DNA from: Hymenobacter lapidiphilus
GTDB taxonomy: Bacteria; Bacteroidota; Bacteroidia; Cytophagales; Hymenobacteraceae
Assembly (NCBI RefSeq): GCF_013377885.1
Contig: NZ_JABKAU010000005.1
Span: 62,001-126,000 of the forward strand
Length of the DNA: 64,000 nucleotides
Reading direction: 5' to 3'
Shown one piece after another: positions 16,331-26,304 of this stretch (positions are counted from its first letter, which is position 1; each line of letters opens with the position of its first letter). The notes under the pieces were generated by a model, which had not been told where the DNA came from, did no database searches, and saw nothing but the letters and a program-made list of their open reading frames with translations. Position numbers and translations under genes: made by a program.

Positions 16331-17425
16331 ATGACAGATTCTTTTTCGGTTATCGTACTGGGGGCCGGGCTTTCGGGCCTGGTGGCGGCGCGGCGGCTGG
16401 TGGCGGCCGGCCGCACCGTGCGGGTGCTGGAGGCCCGCAACCGGGTGGGTGGCCGCACCCATGCCCTGACTGCCCTGCCCGGCGCTGCCCCCGCCGACCT
16501 GGGCGCTACCTGGGGCTGGAGCCATCAGCCGCAGCTATTGGCGCTGGCGCAGGAGTTACGCCTCGAACCGTTCGTGCAGTTCAGCACCGGAGCCACTGCC
16601 TACGAAACGGGCGGCGCAGTGCATCGGCTGCCCCACCCGTCGGGCTCGGCAGGCTACCTGCGGTTTGCGGGCGGCGCGGCGGCGCTGGCCCAGTGCTTGG
16701 CAGCGGGGCTGCCAGCCGGCACCGTGCAGCTTAATACTCAGGCCACCGCACTGCGGCAGCTGGCCAACGGGGTGGAGGTAACGACGGAGGAAAGTGGGCA
16801 TCCGCGCGTCTACCGGGCCGATGCTGTGGTGGTGGCGCTGCCGCCGCGCCTGGCTGCCCACAGCTTGGTGTTTGTGCCCGCGCTGCCCGCCCCCGTGCAG
16901 GCCGCCCAGCAGCAGATGCCCACCTGGATGAGCCACTCCATGAAAAGCCTGGTGACCTACGAAACGCCATTCTGGCGCGAGCAGGGTTGGTCGGGCTTTG
17001 CCGTGAGCCAGGATGGGCCCCTTACGGAAATACACGATGCCAGCCCGCCCGAAGGCCGGCCGGGCGTGCTGTTCGGGTTTTTCGCCGCGCCTCATCCGCT
17101 GCGTAGTGCTCCGCTTGCTGTTCGCGAGGCAGCCGTAGTGGCCCAGCTGGTGCGGATATTCGGGCCGGCGGCTGCCCGCCCGCTGGCTTACCAGGAGCTC
17201 GACTGGGCCCACGAACCGTACACCAGTACCCCCGCCGACGAAGCTGCCCCGCTATCGGTGCCGTTGCAGGGCCCGCCGGAGCTGCGTGCTCCGCTCTGGC
17301 AGGGCCGCCTTATCTGGGCGGGGGCCGAAACTGCCAGCAGCGAGTGGGGCCGCCTCGATGGGGCCGTGGAAGCCGGCGCTAGGGCCGCCGCGCAGGTGCT
17401 GGCCGGCGCCGGATCAAAGGCCTGA
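16331..17425 (+). CDS. FAD-dependent amine oxidase
   Basis: 364 residues from ATG 16331. The N-terminus has the FAD dinucleotide motif VLGAGLSGLVAARRL followed by LEARNRVGGRTHAL, the GG doublet motif of the flavin monoamine oxidase family. A C-terminal GRLIWAGAETASSEWGRLDGAVEAG segment is the second FAD-contact region. It probably oxidises an amine with release of H2O2 and aldehyde; the substrate cannot be read. Slightly short compared with ~450-residue members. Confidence 0.9.
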   Translation: MTDSFSVIVLGAGLSGLVAARRLVAAGRTVRVLEARNRVGGRTHALTALPGAAPADLGATWGWSHQPQLLALAQELRLEPFVQFSTGATAYETGGAVHRLPHPSGSAGYLRFAGGAAALAQCLAAGLPAGTVQLNTQATALRQLANGVEVTTEESGHPRVYRADAVVVALPPRLAAHSLVFVPALPAPVQAAQQQMPTWMSHSMKSLVTYETPFWREQGWSGFAVSQDGPLTEIHDASPPEGRPGVLFGFFAAPHPLRSAPLAVREAAVVAQLVRIFGPAAARPLAYQELDWAHEPYTSTPADEAAPLSVPLQGPPELRAPLWQGRLIWAGAETASSEWGRLDGAVEAGARAAAQVLAGAGSKA

Positions 17426-17434
17426 CGGTAGGTA

Positions 17435-18013
17435 TTAGCCGTTGACTCCGGGTTTGTTGGTTGGCAGCAGCTTGGCCCCGGCGTACAGCAGGCCCCGCCG
17501 GAGGTAGGCATGCAGCACCAGGCCCACCAACCCCAATCCGGTGCCGATTATCATAGGCAGCACGGCCCCGAAAGTATACGTCATGCCCAGCACGAAGCCA
17601 AGCAGGCACTCTGGCCGGTAAATCGGGACGAAAAAGGCAAATACAAACAAACTGAGCATCACATTACCCGCCATATCCGATTCGCCGGCCGTAAACAAAA
17701 CGGATATCAAGACCCCAAATAGCAAAGCCCCGACGAATCCGTACAGGGCGCGCAGCAAGGCCTGAGTGGGTTCAGAGTACAAGCCAGCTTTGCCGTAGGC
17801 TTGCTTCCGAATGCGGTAGAGTAGCAACCCGGTGAGCACCGGCAGCAACAGCCCGCCCCACCAGTTTGATATTTCGGGCATATCCGCCCGAGCCAGGAAA
17901 TGATGGCTCGGCACGCCGCCGTGGTAATGGCTCCAGGCCAGCAGCGTCCAGATACCTACTGTTACGAGTGCTGTGCCAGCAAGGGCGACCCTGGAAAAGC
18001 TATTTTCATTCAT
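17435..18013 (-). CDS. Multi-pass membrane protein of unknown function
   Basis: 192 residues from ATG 18013. Hydrophobic segments are visible near residues 8-26, 48-66, 85-108, 118-135 and 140-170, so four or five membrane helices are likely. No motif is recognised. It converges on the amine oxidase gene with a 9-bp gap. Confidence 0.75.
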   Translation of the reverse strand: MNENSFSRVALAGTALVTVGIWTLLAWSHYHGGVPSHHFLARADMPEISNWWGGLLLPVLTGLLLYRIRKQAYGKAGLYSEPTQALLRALYGFVGALLFGVLISVLFTAGESDMAGNVMLSLFVFAFFVPIYRPECLLGFVLGMTYTFGAVLPMIIGTGLGLVGLVLHAYLRRGLLYAGAKLLPTNKPGVNG

Positions 18014-18265
18014 GCGTTCTGCCGGTGAGTGCTCGTAGTATCGTCCGCTTACGGGGTAAACGGAGCTAATATAGATATATCAGGATACTTACTCCTTGCA
18101 CCGCTGCCAGCTATTGATGCGCAAGAGGAAGCAGGCTCAACAGAAACGGCCCCAGCTGCAAGATGCCGCCGGGCTACGTTTTATAGCTTAGCATTGCAGC
18201 AGAGATGCTGCGACTTCGCTCAGCATGGCATCGGCTTTTGCCTGCCAACTCTCAACTACGCTCTT

Positions 18266-19867
18266 ATGAAATCACTTGAAACCGCCACGTTTACCAATTC
18301 CTTCGTCGATGAGCTGGCCGGCGACCCTTCGCGCGAGAACGTGCCGCGGCAGGTGCCGGGCTACCACTACTCGCCCGTAGCGCCTACGCCGGTGGCAAAT
18401 CCGCGGCTGCTGGAATGGTCTCAGGAGATGGGAGAGGAGTTGGGCCTGGAGCGGCCGCCGGAGCAGGGTGCGGCCACCGAGCTGCTGGCCGGCAACCGCG
18501 TGGCCGACTCGATGCGGCCCTACGCCGCCCGCTACGGCGGCCACCAGTTCGGCAACTGGGCCGGCCAGCTCGGCGACGGGCGCGCCATTTCGCTGGGCGA
18601 GTTGCCGGGCCAGGACGGGCGGCGCTGGGAAATTCAGCTGAAAGGGGCCGGGCCAACGCCCTACTCGCGCCGCGCCGATGGCCGGGCCGTGCTGCGCTCC
18701 TCGGTGCGCGAGTTTCTGTGTTCCGAAGCCATGCACCACCTGGGCGTGCCCACCACCCGGGCCCTCAGCCTGGTAAGTACCGGCGACCAGGTGCTGCGCG
18801 ACATGTTTTACGATGGCAACGCCCAGGATGAGCCGGGGGCCGTAGTAGCCCGGGTGGCGCCCTCATTCGTGCGCTTCGGCAACTTCCAACTGCTGCTGGC
18901 CCACGAGGAAACCGACAACCTGCGCGCGTTGGCCGACTACGTAATCCGCCACCACTTTCCCGAGTTGGGTACGCCTTCGCCCGATACGCCCGAAGTATAC
19001 GTGGCCTGGCTGACCGAAATATGCCGCCGGACGGCCGAAATGGTGACGCACTGGCAGACGGTGGGCTTCGTGCACGGTGTGCTGAATACCGACAACATGA
19101 GCATCCTGGGCCTCACCATCGACTACGGCCCCTACGGCTGGCTGGAACCCTATGAGCCCGGCTGGACGCCCAACACCACCGACTTCACCAACTACCGCTA
19201 CGCCTTCGGGCAGCAGCCACAGGTGGTGCTCTGGAACCTCACGCAGCTGGCCCAGGCCCTCACGCCGCTGGTGCCCGACCCCAAGCTGCTGCGCCCGGCC
19301 CTCAACCAGTACGTGGCCACTTTCAACCGCAGCCACCACGTGCGCCTGCTGGCCAAAATAGGCCTCACGGCTTCCAATGATGACGCCGCCGACAAACAGT
19401 TCGTCGGGGGCCTGCTGCCAGCCATGGAAGGGGCCCAGGTGGATATGACGCTGTTCTACCGCCACCTATCCCACCTCGTGCCCCGGCTGCTGACCGACGA
19501 ATCAGCCGAAGAGCTGGCAGGGGAGTTGCTGAGTGCCGTTTCGTATGCCGCGCCCGAAGCTGCGGAAAGCGCGTCGCTACGGGCGTGGCTGGGGCAGTAT
19601 GCCGCCCGGTTGCGGCAGGAGCCGGCCACGCCCGAAGCCATCCGGGCCGGCATGCTGGCCGTAAATCCCAAGTACGTGCTGCGCAACTACCTGGCTCAGC
19701 AGGCCATCGAAGCAGCCGAGGCGGGCAACCTGGCCCCGCTGCACACCCTGCACGAGGTACTGAAGCGCCCTTTTGAAGAGCAGCCTGAGCACGAGGCGCT
19801 GGCCGCCCGCCGTCCCGAGTGGGCCGCTGCCAAGCCCGGCAGCGCTACACTCTCGTGCAGCTCGTAG
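18266..19867 (+). CDS. selO: Protein adenylyltransferase SelO (YdiU/UPF0061)
   Basis: 533 residues from ATG 18266. Conserved blocks include YGGHQFGNWAGQLGDGRAISLGE, QLKGAGPTPYSRRADGRAVLRSSVREFLCSEAMH, and the active-site segment GFVHGVLNTDNMSILGLTIDYGPYGWLE, which holds the N and D metal ligands of the flipped kinase-like fold. SelO transfers AMP from ATP to Ser, Thr or Tyr of target proteins, with links to redox homeostasis. msrB close by fits a redox theme. The upstream 252 bp shows nothing clear. Confidence 0.95.
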   Translation: MKSLETATFTNSFVDELAGDPSRENVPRQVPGYHYSPVAPTPVANPRLLEWSQEMGEELGLERPPEQGAATELLAGNRVADSMRPYAARYGGHQFGNWAGQLGDGRAISLGELPGQDGRRWEIQLKGAGPTPYSRRADGRAVLRSSVREFLCSEAMHHLGVPTTRALSLVSTGDQVLRDMFYDGNAQDEPGAVVARVAPSFVRFGNFQLLLAHEETDNLRALADYVIRHHFPELGTPSPDTPEVYVAWLTEICRRTAEMVTHWQTVGFVHGVLNTDNMSILGLTIDYGPYGWLEPYEPGWTPNTTDFTNYRYAFGQQPQVVLWNLTQLAQALTPLVPDPKLLRPALNQYVATFNRSHHVRLLAKIGLTASNDDAADKQFVGGLLPAMEGAQVDMTLFYRHLSHLVPRLLTDESAEELAGELLSAVSYAAPEAAESASLRAWLGQYAARLRQEPATPEAIRAGMLAVNPKYVLRNYLAQQAIEAAEAGNLAPLHTLHEVLKRPFEEQPEHEALAARRPEWAAAKPGSATLSCSS

Positions 19868-19889
19868 CCACGACCCGGTCGGGTGCCGG

Positions 19890-20288
19890 TCAGTGGCGGC
19901 CCTGCCGCGCGAGCCAGGTGTAGGCCGTGGCCACATCATCAAACAGTACCACGGTGGGCTCGGTAATGAAGAGCATGGCCGTTTCCATGCTCTTGCGCGC
20001 CGACCAGTTGGTGGCGCACACCCAGGCCACGTAGCGCATCCGCAGCTCGGCCAGTTGCTGGTAATACTCGCCTCCCACCCAGCGGGCGGCCGACTCCCAG
20101 TCGCTGGTTACCAAGGTGTTGTCGTTGAGCATTTTGCGACACGGCTGTTGGCGCAGGCAGTCCAGTATCTGCTCGCCTCCGCTGCGGGCGCTGGCTGCCG
20201 TATGGCTGCCGCGCCACTCCACGTAAAGCCATTCGTGAGCCGGATCATAAGAAATAGCAAGCGGCGGCGAGTCGTAGAGGACTTCCAT
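19890..20288 (-). CDS. STAS/SpoIIAA-like hypothetical protein
   Basis: 132 residues from ATG 20288 (MEVLYDSPPLAISYDP). Features such as YDPAHEWLYVEWRGSHT and a C-terminal EPTVVLFDDVATAYTWLARQ, with alternating beta and alpha segments, are consistent with the small STAS/SEC14-like proteins common in Hymenobacter. Function unknown. It is divergent from msrB with a 39-bp gap, so promoters overlap. An upstream in-frame extension to 20723 runs antisense through msrB and is rejected. Confidence 0.65.
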   Translation of the reverse strand: MEVLYDSPPLAISYDPAHEWLYVEWRGSHTAASARSGGEQILDCLRQQPCRKMLNDNTLVTSDWESAARWVGGEYYQQLAELRMRYVAWVCATNWSARKSMETAMLFITEPTVVLFDDVATAYTWLARQGRH

Positions 20289-20327
20289 ATCTGGGAGTGC
20301 TTTGTAGGAAATCTTCGGGGCTAATGT

Positions 20328-20807
20328 ATGAAAATTAAGGATTTTGGTCTGCCGCTCCTGCGCTGGTGCGACGTCCTCATATTCGCCCGCTACGGCAACC
20401 CTGAGCCCGTGCGCCGCCTGGATCTGCCGGAGGCTGCATGGGCTACCCGGCTCACGGCGCGGCAGTTTCGGGTGTTGCGCGGGGCCGAAACCGAGCCGGC
20501 CTACCGCAACGAATTCTGCCGCAGCTATGTGCCGGGCCGCTACTGCTGCGCCGGCTGCGGGCAGCTGCTGTTCGATTCGGCCACCAAGTACCACGCCATT
20601 TCCGGCTGGCCCAGCTTCACGCAGCCCGCCAGCCGCTACGCCCTGCGGTTTCAGTTTGATGACAGCCACCACATGCACCGCGTGGAAGTGCGCTGCAACG
20701 TGTGCGCCGGCCACCTGGGCCACGTCTCGGCCGATGGGCCGGCGCCGGCTGGGCTGCGGTTCTGCATCAACTCGGCGAGCCTGGTGCTGGAAGAAGTGTA
20801 CGGCTGA
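20328..20807 (+). CDS. msrB: Peptide-methionine (R)-S-oxide reductase
   Basis: 159 residues. Zinc is held by two CxxC pairs (C74/C77 and C123/C126), and the catalytic Cys is C146 in RFCINSAS. The GWPSF and HLGHV motifs of MsrB are present. It reduces methionine-R-sulfoxide in proteins using thioredoxin. The first 50 residues extend beyond the catalytic core but show no signal peptide. Confidence 0.95.
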   Translation: MKIKDFGLPLLRWCDVLIFARYGNPEPVRRLDLPEAAWATRLTARQFRVLRGAETEPAYRNEFCRSYVPGRYCCAGCGQLLFDSATKYHAISGWPSFTQPASRYALRFQFDDSHHMHRVEVRCNVCAGHLGHVSADGPAPAGLRFCINSASLVLEEVYG

Positions 20808-20840
20808 GGCATTTGCTGGCCAGCAGGGGTGGCCCGCGGG

Positions 20841-22880
20841 CTATCGTATCACCTGTAACCAGCCTTTATAAATGGGAAAACCCGCCTGTTGCAGGATGTA
20901 GTAGTAGGTGCCGGCGGCGGCCTCTGCTCCCCAGTCGTTCTGGTAGGCACCCGCTACGAAAACTTGGTGCCCCCACCTATTGAACAACTGCAGCTTGCAG
21001 GACCCGGGTGCTACGCCCTTCAGAACAAAGTAGTCGTTGCGTCCGTCGGCGTTGGGCGTGATGACGTTTGGCACGAACAGGCACGAGGCGACGGCCACGC
21101 GCTTGGTAAGCAGGCGCGAGGAGCAACCATTGCTGATTTCGAGCGTGTAGGTGCCTGCCTGCTGCACCCGCAGGGTGGGGCCGCTGGAGCCGTCGGACCA
21201 TTGGTAGCGCAGGCCGTTGCGCAATGGCAGCGGCGCGTACAGCATCACGGATGCTCCCGTGCACAGGGTCGTATCGGGGCCCAGGCCCTCCACAGGCAGC
21301 GGCACTACGGTACTGGCCGCTATACTATGCTGCGCCGTTACGGGTTCCCCGCCAGGGAAAGTGGCCGTGACGGTATACATGCCGGGTTGCCCGACGCTGA
21401 TGGTGGCGGTGGTGGCACCTGTGTTCCAACGCAGGCCGGTGGCCGTTGGCGTAGTAGTTACCTGTAATAAGGCCGTAGCGCCCGGGCATAGCGCCGGCGG
21501 GCCGCTGATGCTGACGAGGCCCGGCGGCGGGGGCGCAATTTTGAGCAGCCAGAAGTCGGAAATCCCTTGGCAGGCCTGCGTTTTGTCGGGCAGCGTTACG
21601 CCGGAGCTGGACGTGCCGGCCAGTAGAAAGCCGTTATCAGCCGTGGCAGCCAAGCCGTACAGGTTATCTGTTTCTGGCCCGCCAAACGTCAGATCCCATT
21701 GCTTGGAACCGTCGCTGCGCAACTTAACGGCCCAGTAATCGAAAGCACCCGGCCGGGTGCCGGCGCTGACGGGCTGGGTTTTGTCGCCGCTCACGCCCGA
21801 CTCCGAGAACCCGCCGAGCAGGTAGCCCCCGTCTGCCGTGGGCAGCGCGGCCCGTAGGTAATCGAAGCCGTTGCCGCCTAGCGTCTGGTCCCATTGCGGC
21901 TGGCCGGCGGCATCCACCTTCAGCACCCAGTAGTCGGGTCCGCCGCGGTTGGGGTGTGTTTTCTGGCCCGAAGTATCGGAGTACGACCAGCCGCCCGCCA
22001 GGTAGCCGCCATCGGCCGTCGCCTGCACCAAGGTCAGGTTATCGTTCGAAGTGCCCCCGTACGCCTGGTTCCAGACCACCTCGCCGCCGGGCGTAATCTG
22101 CACCAGCCAATAGTCCGAGTTGTTGCCCTGGTAGCAGGTATTGCCCAGCACGTACCCGAGTCCATCCGGAGTGGGCGCGATGCTGTTTACCCGGCTATCG
22201 ATTCCTCTGCCGTAGGCCGCGTCCCAGAGGGTGTTACCTTGGGCATCGAGCCCAACCACCCAGCCATCGACCTGGCCCGTCCGGGGTTGCGTCCGTTGGC
22301 CCGATACGGTAGAGTAGGAGTAGCCACCAAGCAGAAAACCACCCTCGGCGGTAAGGGCGAGGCAGTTAAGCATATCAATCTGGTTTCCTCCCAGCGTCCT
22401 GTCCCATAGCTTGTTGCCCTGCGCATCCAGCCGTATCACCCAGTAATCCCACGATGGCACGCCCTCGACTTCGGACGGAAAGCTGGCCTGCGACTTGTCG
22501 CCATTAGCCCCCGACGCGGACGAGCCGCCGATCAGGTACCCGCCATCCGGGGTGGTAATGATGGCGCTCAGCCAGTCGGGACCGGTACCGCCGTAGGTTT
22601 TATCCCACTGCTTGGTGCCCGCGGCGTCAATTTTAACCAGCCAGTAGTCGTCGCTACCCCGGCTGTCCTGCGATTTGTCGAGGCCCGCATTCGATGATGA
22701 CGAGCCGCCCAGCAGGTAGCCGCCGTCGGGAGTAGGCCGGATAACCTGCAGGTTGTCGCCGGCGTTGCCACTGTAGGTCTTGTCCCAGTGCCTGACGAGC
22801 AGCGGCCCCTGTGCGCTGGTGGAGAGAGCCGACAGCATGTATATAGCTAATAAGATAATAAAGCGAATAAACGATGGCAT
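20841..22880 (-). CDS. Secreted seven-repeat beta-propeller with T9SS type B sorting domain
   Basis: 679 residues from ATG 22880. An N-terminal signal peptide ends at LSTSAQ. Seven ~55-residue repeats follow, each with a DGGYLLGG strand and a DYWLVKIDAxG...WDxTYGG end, which suggests a seven-bladed propeller. Two Ig-like segments come next. The C-terminal ~85 residues (FVPNVITPNADGRNDYF to the GTYYYIL end) are the gliding-motility-type CTD recognised by the T9SS. The protein is expected on the cell surface or outside. Partner or ligand unknown. Confidence 0.9.
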   Translation of the reverse strand: MPSFIRFIILLAIYMLSALSTSAQGPLLVRHWDKTYSGNAGDNLQVIRPTPDGGYLLGGSSSSNAGLDKSQDSRGSDDYWLVKIDAAGTKQWDKTYGGTGPDWLSAIITTPDGGYLIGGSSASGANGDKSQASFPSEVEGVPSWDYWVIRLDAQGNKLWDRTLGGNQIDMLNCLALTAEGGFLLGGYSYSTVSGQRTQPRTGQVDGWVVGLDAQGNTLWDAAYGRGIDSRVNSIAPTPDGLGYVLGNTCYQGNNSDYWLVQITPGGEVVWNQAYGGTSNDNLTLVQATADGGYLAGGWSYSDTSGQKTHPNRGGPDYWVLKVDAAGQPQWDQTLGGNGFDYLRAALPTADGGYLLGGFSESGVSGDKTQPVSAGTRPGAFDYWAVKLRSDGSKQWDLTFGGPETDNLYGLAATADNGFLLAGTSSSGVTLPDKTQACQGISDFWLLKIAPPPPGLVSISGPPALCPGATALLQVTTTPTATGLRWNTGATTATISVGQPGMYTVTATFPGGEPVTAQHSIAASTVVPLPVEGLGPDTTLCTGASVMLYAPLPLRNGLRYQWSDGSSGPTLRVQQAGTYTLEISNGCSSRLLTKRVAVASCLFVPNVITPNADGRNDYFVLKGVAPGSCKLQLFNRWGHQVFVAGAYQNDWGAEAAAGTYYYILQQAGFPIYKGWLQVIR

Positions 22881-23049
22881 AAGCGCGTATTGACGGGTTC
22901 GGTATAACGCAACAAAGATACTTTTTTTGATCGTGCACATCAGCACGCCTTTACCGCTCAGCAAAACCGGCCGTAAAGCAGCCGGTTAAGGGCACCAGCC
23001 GGTTTCTGATCGGCGCCGTATACGGGGCCCTCATCCCCATTGCTTTTAC

Positions 23050-25629
23050 ATGTCCGACTCTGCTCAACCAACCACTAATTTCAACGGCTTCGTACAAGTG
23101 CGCGGTGCCCGCGAGCACAACCTGAAAAACGTGGACGTTGATGTGCCGCGCGATGCGCTGGTGGTGTTTACCGGCGTGTCGGGCTCGGGCAAGAGCAGTT
23201 TGGCCTTTGGCACCCTGTACGCCGAGGCCCAGCGCCGCTACCTGGAGTCGGTGTCGCCGTATGCGCGGCGGCTGTTTCATCAGATGGCGGTGCCCGAGGT
23301 GGATTCTATTGAGGGCCTGCCGCCGGCCGTGGCCCTGCAGCAGCAGCGTGGTACGCCTACCACCCGCTCGTCGGTGGGCTCGGTTACCACGCTTTCCAAC
23401 CTCGTGCGCATGCTCTACTCGCGGGCCGGCGACTATCCCAAAGGGCAAGGTATCATCTATGCCGAAGCGTTTTCGGCCAACACGCCCGAGGGCGCCTGCC
23501 CCACCTGCCACGGGCTGGGCCGTGTGTACGAAGTCACGGAGCAGAGCATGGTGCCCGACCCCACGCTCACCATCCGCGAGCGGGCCATTGCCGCCTGGCC
23601 CCAGGCCTGGGGCGGCCAGAATCAGCGCGACATCCTCGTAACGCTGGGCTACGACGTGGATACGCCCTGGCAGGAGTTGCCCCAGAAAGACCGGAACTGG
23701 ATTCTGTTTACCGACGAGCAGCCGGTGGTGCCGGTATACCCCGGCCTCTCGCCCGAGCAAACCCGGCGGGCCGTGCAGCGCCAGCAGGAGCCCAACTACA
23801 TGGGAACCTTCAGCAGCGCCCGGCGGCACGTGCTTTACACGTTCGGCAACACCCAGAGCGCCCAGATGAAGAAGCGGGTGCAGCAGTATATGCTGAGCAC
23901 CGCCTGCCCCAGCTGCCACGGCAAGCGCCTGCGCCGCGAGTCACTGAGCGTAATGTTTGCGGGCCTCGATATTGCCGATTTTTATGCCCTGCCGCTCAAG
24001 CAGGTGGCCACGTTGCTGCAACCCTACGAGGCCGGCACCGAAACCGGCCACGCCCGGCACGCTGCCCACGACCCGGCCCAGGTGGAGGCCGCCCGCCGCA
24101 TTGCCGAAGACCTGCGGGCCCGGCTGGCGGTGTTGCTCGATCTGGGCCTGGGCTATTTATCCCTGGAAAGAAGCACGCCCAGCCTCTCGCCGGGCGAGCT
24201 GCAGCGGCTCCGGCTGGCCACTCAACTCTACTCCAACCTGTTTGGGGTAGTGTACGTGCTCGATGAGCCCTCGGCGGGCCTGCACCCGGCCGATACCGAG
24301 GCGCTGCTCACGGCCCTGGCCAGCCTGCGCCGCGCCGGCAACTCGCTGTTCGTAGTCGAGCACAACCTGGATGTGGTGCGCCGCGCCGACTGGCTCGTGG
24401 ACGTGGGCCCCGAGGCGGGCGAGCAGGGCGGCGAAATTCTGTACAGCGGCCCGCCCGATGGGCTGAAGCAGGTAAAAGGCTCCCAGACGCGCCGGTTCCT
24501 GTTCCCTGAAGAAGGCCAGCCAACGGCCACAACCGAACCCCGCACGCCGGCCGGCTGGCTGGAGCTGGCCGGCATCACGCGCCATAACCTGCAAAACCTC
24601 ACCGTGCGCTTCCCGCTAGGCGTGCTCACGACCGTAACGGGCGTGTCGGGCTCCGGAAAATCAAGTTTGGTTAGCCAACTGCTGAGGCTGGAAGTGAAGA
24701 GTGCCCGCGCCAAAGCGCCAATGGAGGATGAGCCGGAAACAGCCGACGAGCTGCTGGCGGCCGAAAGCGACGATCGCGACGAGGGAAGCGGGGCGCTGAC
24801 GTTCAGCTTCTCGCCAGGCGTGGCCCCGCTGACCCGGCTGGTGCAGGTCGATCAGAAGCCCATTGGCCGCACGCCGCGCTCGAACATGGCCACCTACACT
24901 GGCCTCTTCGACCACGTGCGCCGGCTGTTCGCGGCCACGCCCGAAGCCCGCAAGCGCCGCTACGATGCGGGTCGGTTTTCCTTCAACGTGAAGAAAGGCC
25001 GCTGCCCCAACTGCCAGGGCGAAGGGTTTGTGATGGTGGAGCTGCTGTTCCTGCCCAGCGTGTACGCGCCCTGCCCGGTGTGCCACGGCACCCGCTACAA
25101 CAAGCAAACCCTCGAAATTGAGTACCACGGCCAGAATATCGCCCAGGTGCTGGGCATGACGGTGGACGCGGCCAGTGCGTTTTTCGCCGACGAGCCCCCG
25201 GTGTACCGGGCCCTGACGGTGCTGCGCGAAGTGGGCCTGGGCTACCTGCGCCTGGGCCAGCCGGCCACCGAACTGAGTGGGGGCGAGGCCCAGCGTATCA
25301 AGCTGGCCACCGAACTGCAGCGCCCCGGCCGCGGCCACACCCTCTACGTGCTCGACGAGCCCACCACCGGTCTGCACCCCGCCGACGTGGAGCGCCTGCT
25401 CGTGCAGCTGCAGGCACTGGTATCGGCCGGCAACACCGTGGTGGTAGTCGAGCACGACATGCGCGTGGTAGCGGCCTCCGACTGGGTGGTTGACATGGGC
25501 CCCAGCGCCGGCGACGAGGGCGGCCAGGTAGTAGCCGAAGGCCCTCCTGCCACGGTAGCCAAGTCCAAAGCCAGCAAAACGGCTCCCTACCTGCAGCGGT
25601 TTATGCGTTACGGAGGAGCTTCAGGCTAA
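23050..25629 (+). CDS. UvrA-like excinuclease subunit paralogue (short form)
   Basis: 859 residues with two ABC ATPase halves. First Walker A is GVSGSGKSSLAFGT and second is GVSGSGKSSLVSQL; signature motifs SPGELQRLRLATQL and LSGGEAQRIKLATEL and Walker B VLDEPSAGLHP and VLDEPTTGLHP are present. Zinc-finger pairs CPTC/CPSC and CPNC/CPVC are kept. At 859 instead of about 940 residues it is shorter than canonical UvrA and resembles UvrA2-type paralogues, which have a reduced UvrB-binding region and are linked to DNA-damage or drug tolerance. Housekeeping UvrA is presumably elsewhere. Confidence 0.88.
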   Translation: MSDSAQPTTNFNGFVQVRGAREHNLKNVDVDVPRDALVVFTGVSGSGKSSLAFGTLYAEAQRRYLESVSPYARRLFHQMAVPEVDSIEGLPPAVALQQQRGTPTTRSSVGSVTTLSNLVRMLYSRAGDYPKGQGIIYAEAFSANTPEGACPTCHGLGRVYEVTEQSMVPDPTLTIRERAIAAWPQAWGGQNQRDILVTLGYDVDTPWQELPQKDRNWILFTDEQPVVPVYPGLSPEQTRRAVQRQQEPNYMGTFSSARRHVLYTFGNTQSAQMKKRVQQYMLSTACPSCHGKRLRRESLSVMFAGLDIADFYALPLKQVATLLQPYEAGTETGHARHAAHDPAQVEAARRIAEDLRARLAVLLDLGLGYLSLERSTPSLSPGELQRLRLATQLYSNLFGVVYVLDEPSAGLHPADTEALLTALASLRRAGNSLFVVEHNLDVVRRADWLVDVGPEAGEQGGEILYSGPPDGLKQVKGSQTRRFLFPEEGQPTATTEPRTPAGWLELAGITRHNLQNLTVRFPLGVLTTVTGVSGSGKSSLVSQLLRLEVKSARAKAPMEDEPETADELLAAESDDRDEGSGALTFSFSPGVAPLTRLVQVDQKPIGRTPRSNMATYTGLFDHVRRLFAATPEARKRRYDAGRFSFNVKKGRCPNCQGEGFVMVELLFLPSVYAPCPVCHGTRYNKQTLEIEYHGQNIAQVLGMTVDAASAFFADEPPVYRALTVLREVGLGYLRLGQPATELSGGEAQRIKLATELQRPGRGHTLYVLDEPTTGLHPADVERLLVQLQALVSAGNTVVVVEHDMRVVAASDWVVDMGPSAGDEGGQVVAEGPPATVAKSKASKTAPYLQRFMRYGGASG

Positions 25630-25761
25630 AATTGGCTGGAAAATGACGACCTTCCGGGGCTTTGATGACTCGGGCGTGGCTGTTTACGGCCCGTGCGCAC
25701 TGCGGTAGTGGCTTAGCGCCCGGCCATCCGGCCCCGCGCCCCGTTTCTGGGCTTTCTCTCC

Positions 25762-26025
25762 ATGGATTCTTCTTACCAACCCCCGGCCGAATTGCTGGCA
25801 AAGTTTGGCTTCCGCAGCAACTCCTCGCCGGCCGGGCAGGTGCGCTACAGCCGCCCCAGTGAAGTCGGCCAGGAAACCGTGGTGCTCTACGCCGACGGCG
25901 AAATGACGCTGCTCGAAGCAGTAAACGGCCAACTGCTTTACTGCTTCCAGGGCCGCGTGGCTTCCGAAGCCGAGCTGCGCGTGCTGCTGCGCCAGGTAAA
26001 CTGGCCCGCCGAGGTATCCGGCTGA
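25762..26025 (+). CDS. Small hypothetical protein (87 aa)
   Basis: 87 residues, acidic and soluble: MDSSYQPPAELLAKFGF start, then a VLYADGEMTLLEA and LLYCFQGRVASEAELRVLLRQV pattern. Codon third positions are GC-rich like neighbours, which supports real coding. No known domain. It follows the UvrA paralogue by 132 bp. Confidence 0.6.
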   Translation: MDSSYQPPAELLAKFGFRSNSSPAGQVRYSRPSEVGQETVVLYADGEMTLLEAVNGQLLYCFQGRVASEAELRVLLRQVNWPAEVSG

Positions 26026-26304
26026 TGGCTGTGGCTTCTCGGCAACAGAATGGTGCCTTGCGGAGTGTCGCTTAAATGTCACTCCTATTTTGTTGCCGAC
26101 CTGAGTGTTACGCCTTGTCTGCTATGTGCTTACCGAAGCCTCCCTACGCGCAGTGGTCATCGATGCTGAAAACAATGAAGCGGTAAAAATGCTTCGGCAA
26201 GCAGACGCCAGGTAAGGCATGGACCGTCTGCACTTAGTGCCAGTTGAAGTAAGGCCGGCTTTCGCCCCATTTCGTTTTCATTCCCCCAACTCTCGCCCCC
26301 TTCA

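Noticed and set aside
19890..20723. Long 277-codon version of the leftward STAS-like gene
   Set aside because: Its first 145 codons lie antisense to msrB; only the part from ATG 20288 looks like a protein of its own.
26105..26215. Possible 36-residue coding remnant (VLRLVCYVLTEASLRAVVID start)
   Set aside because: The sequence reads plausibly, but it begins with GTG right after a stop and has no partner or repeat to support it.
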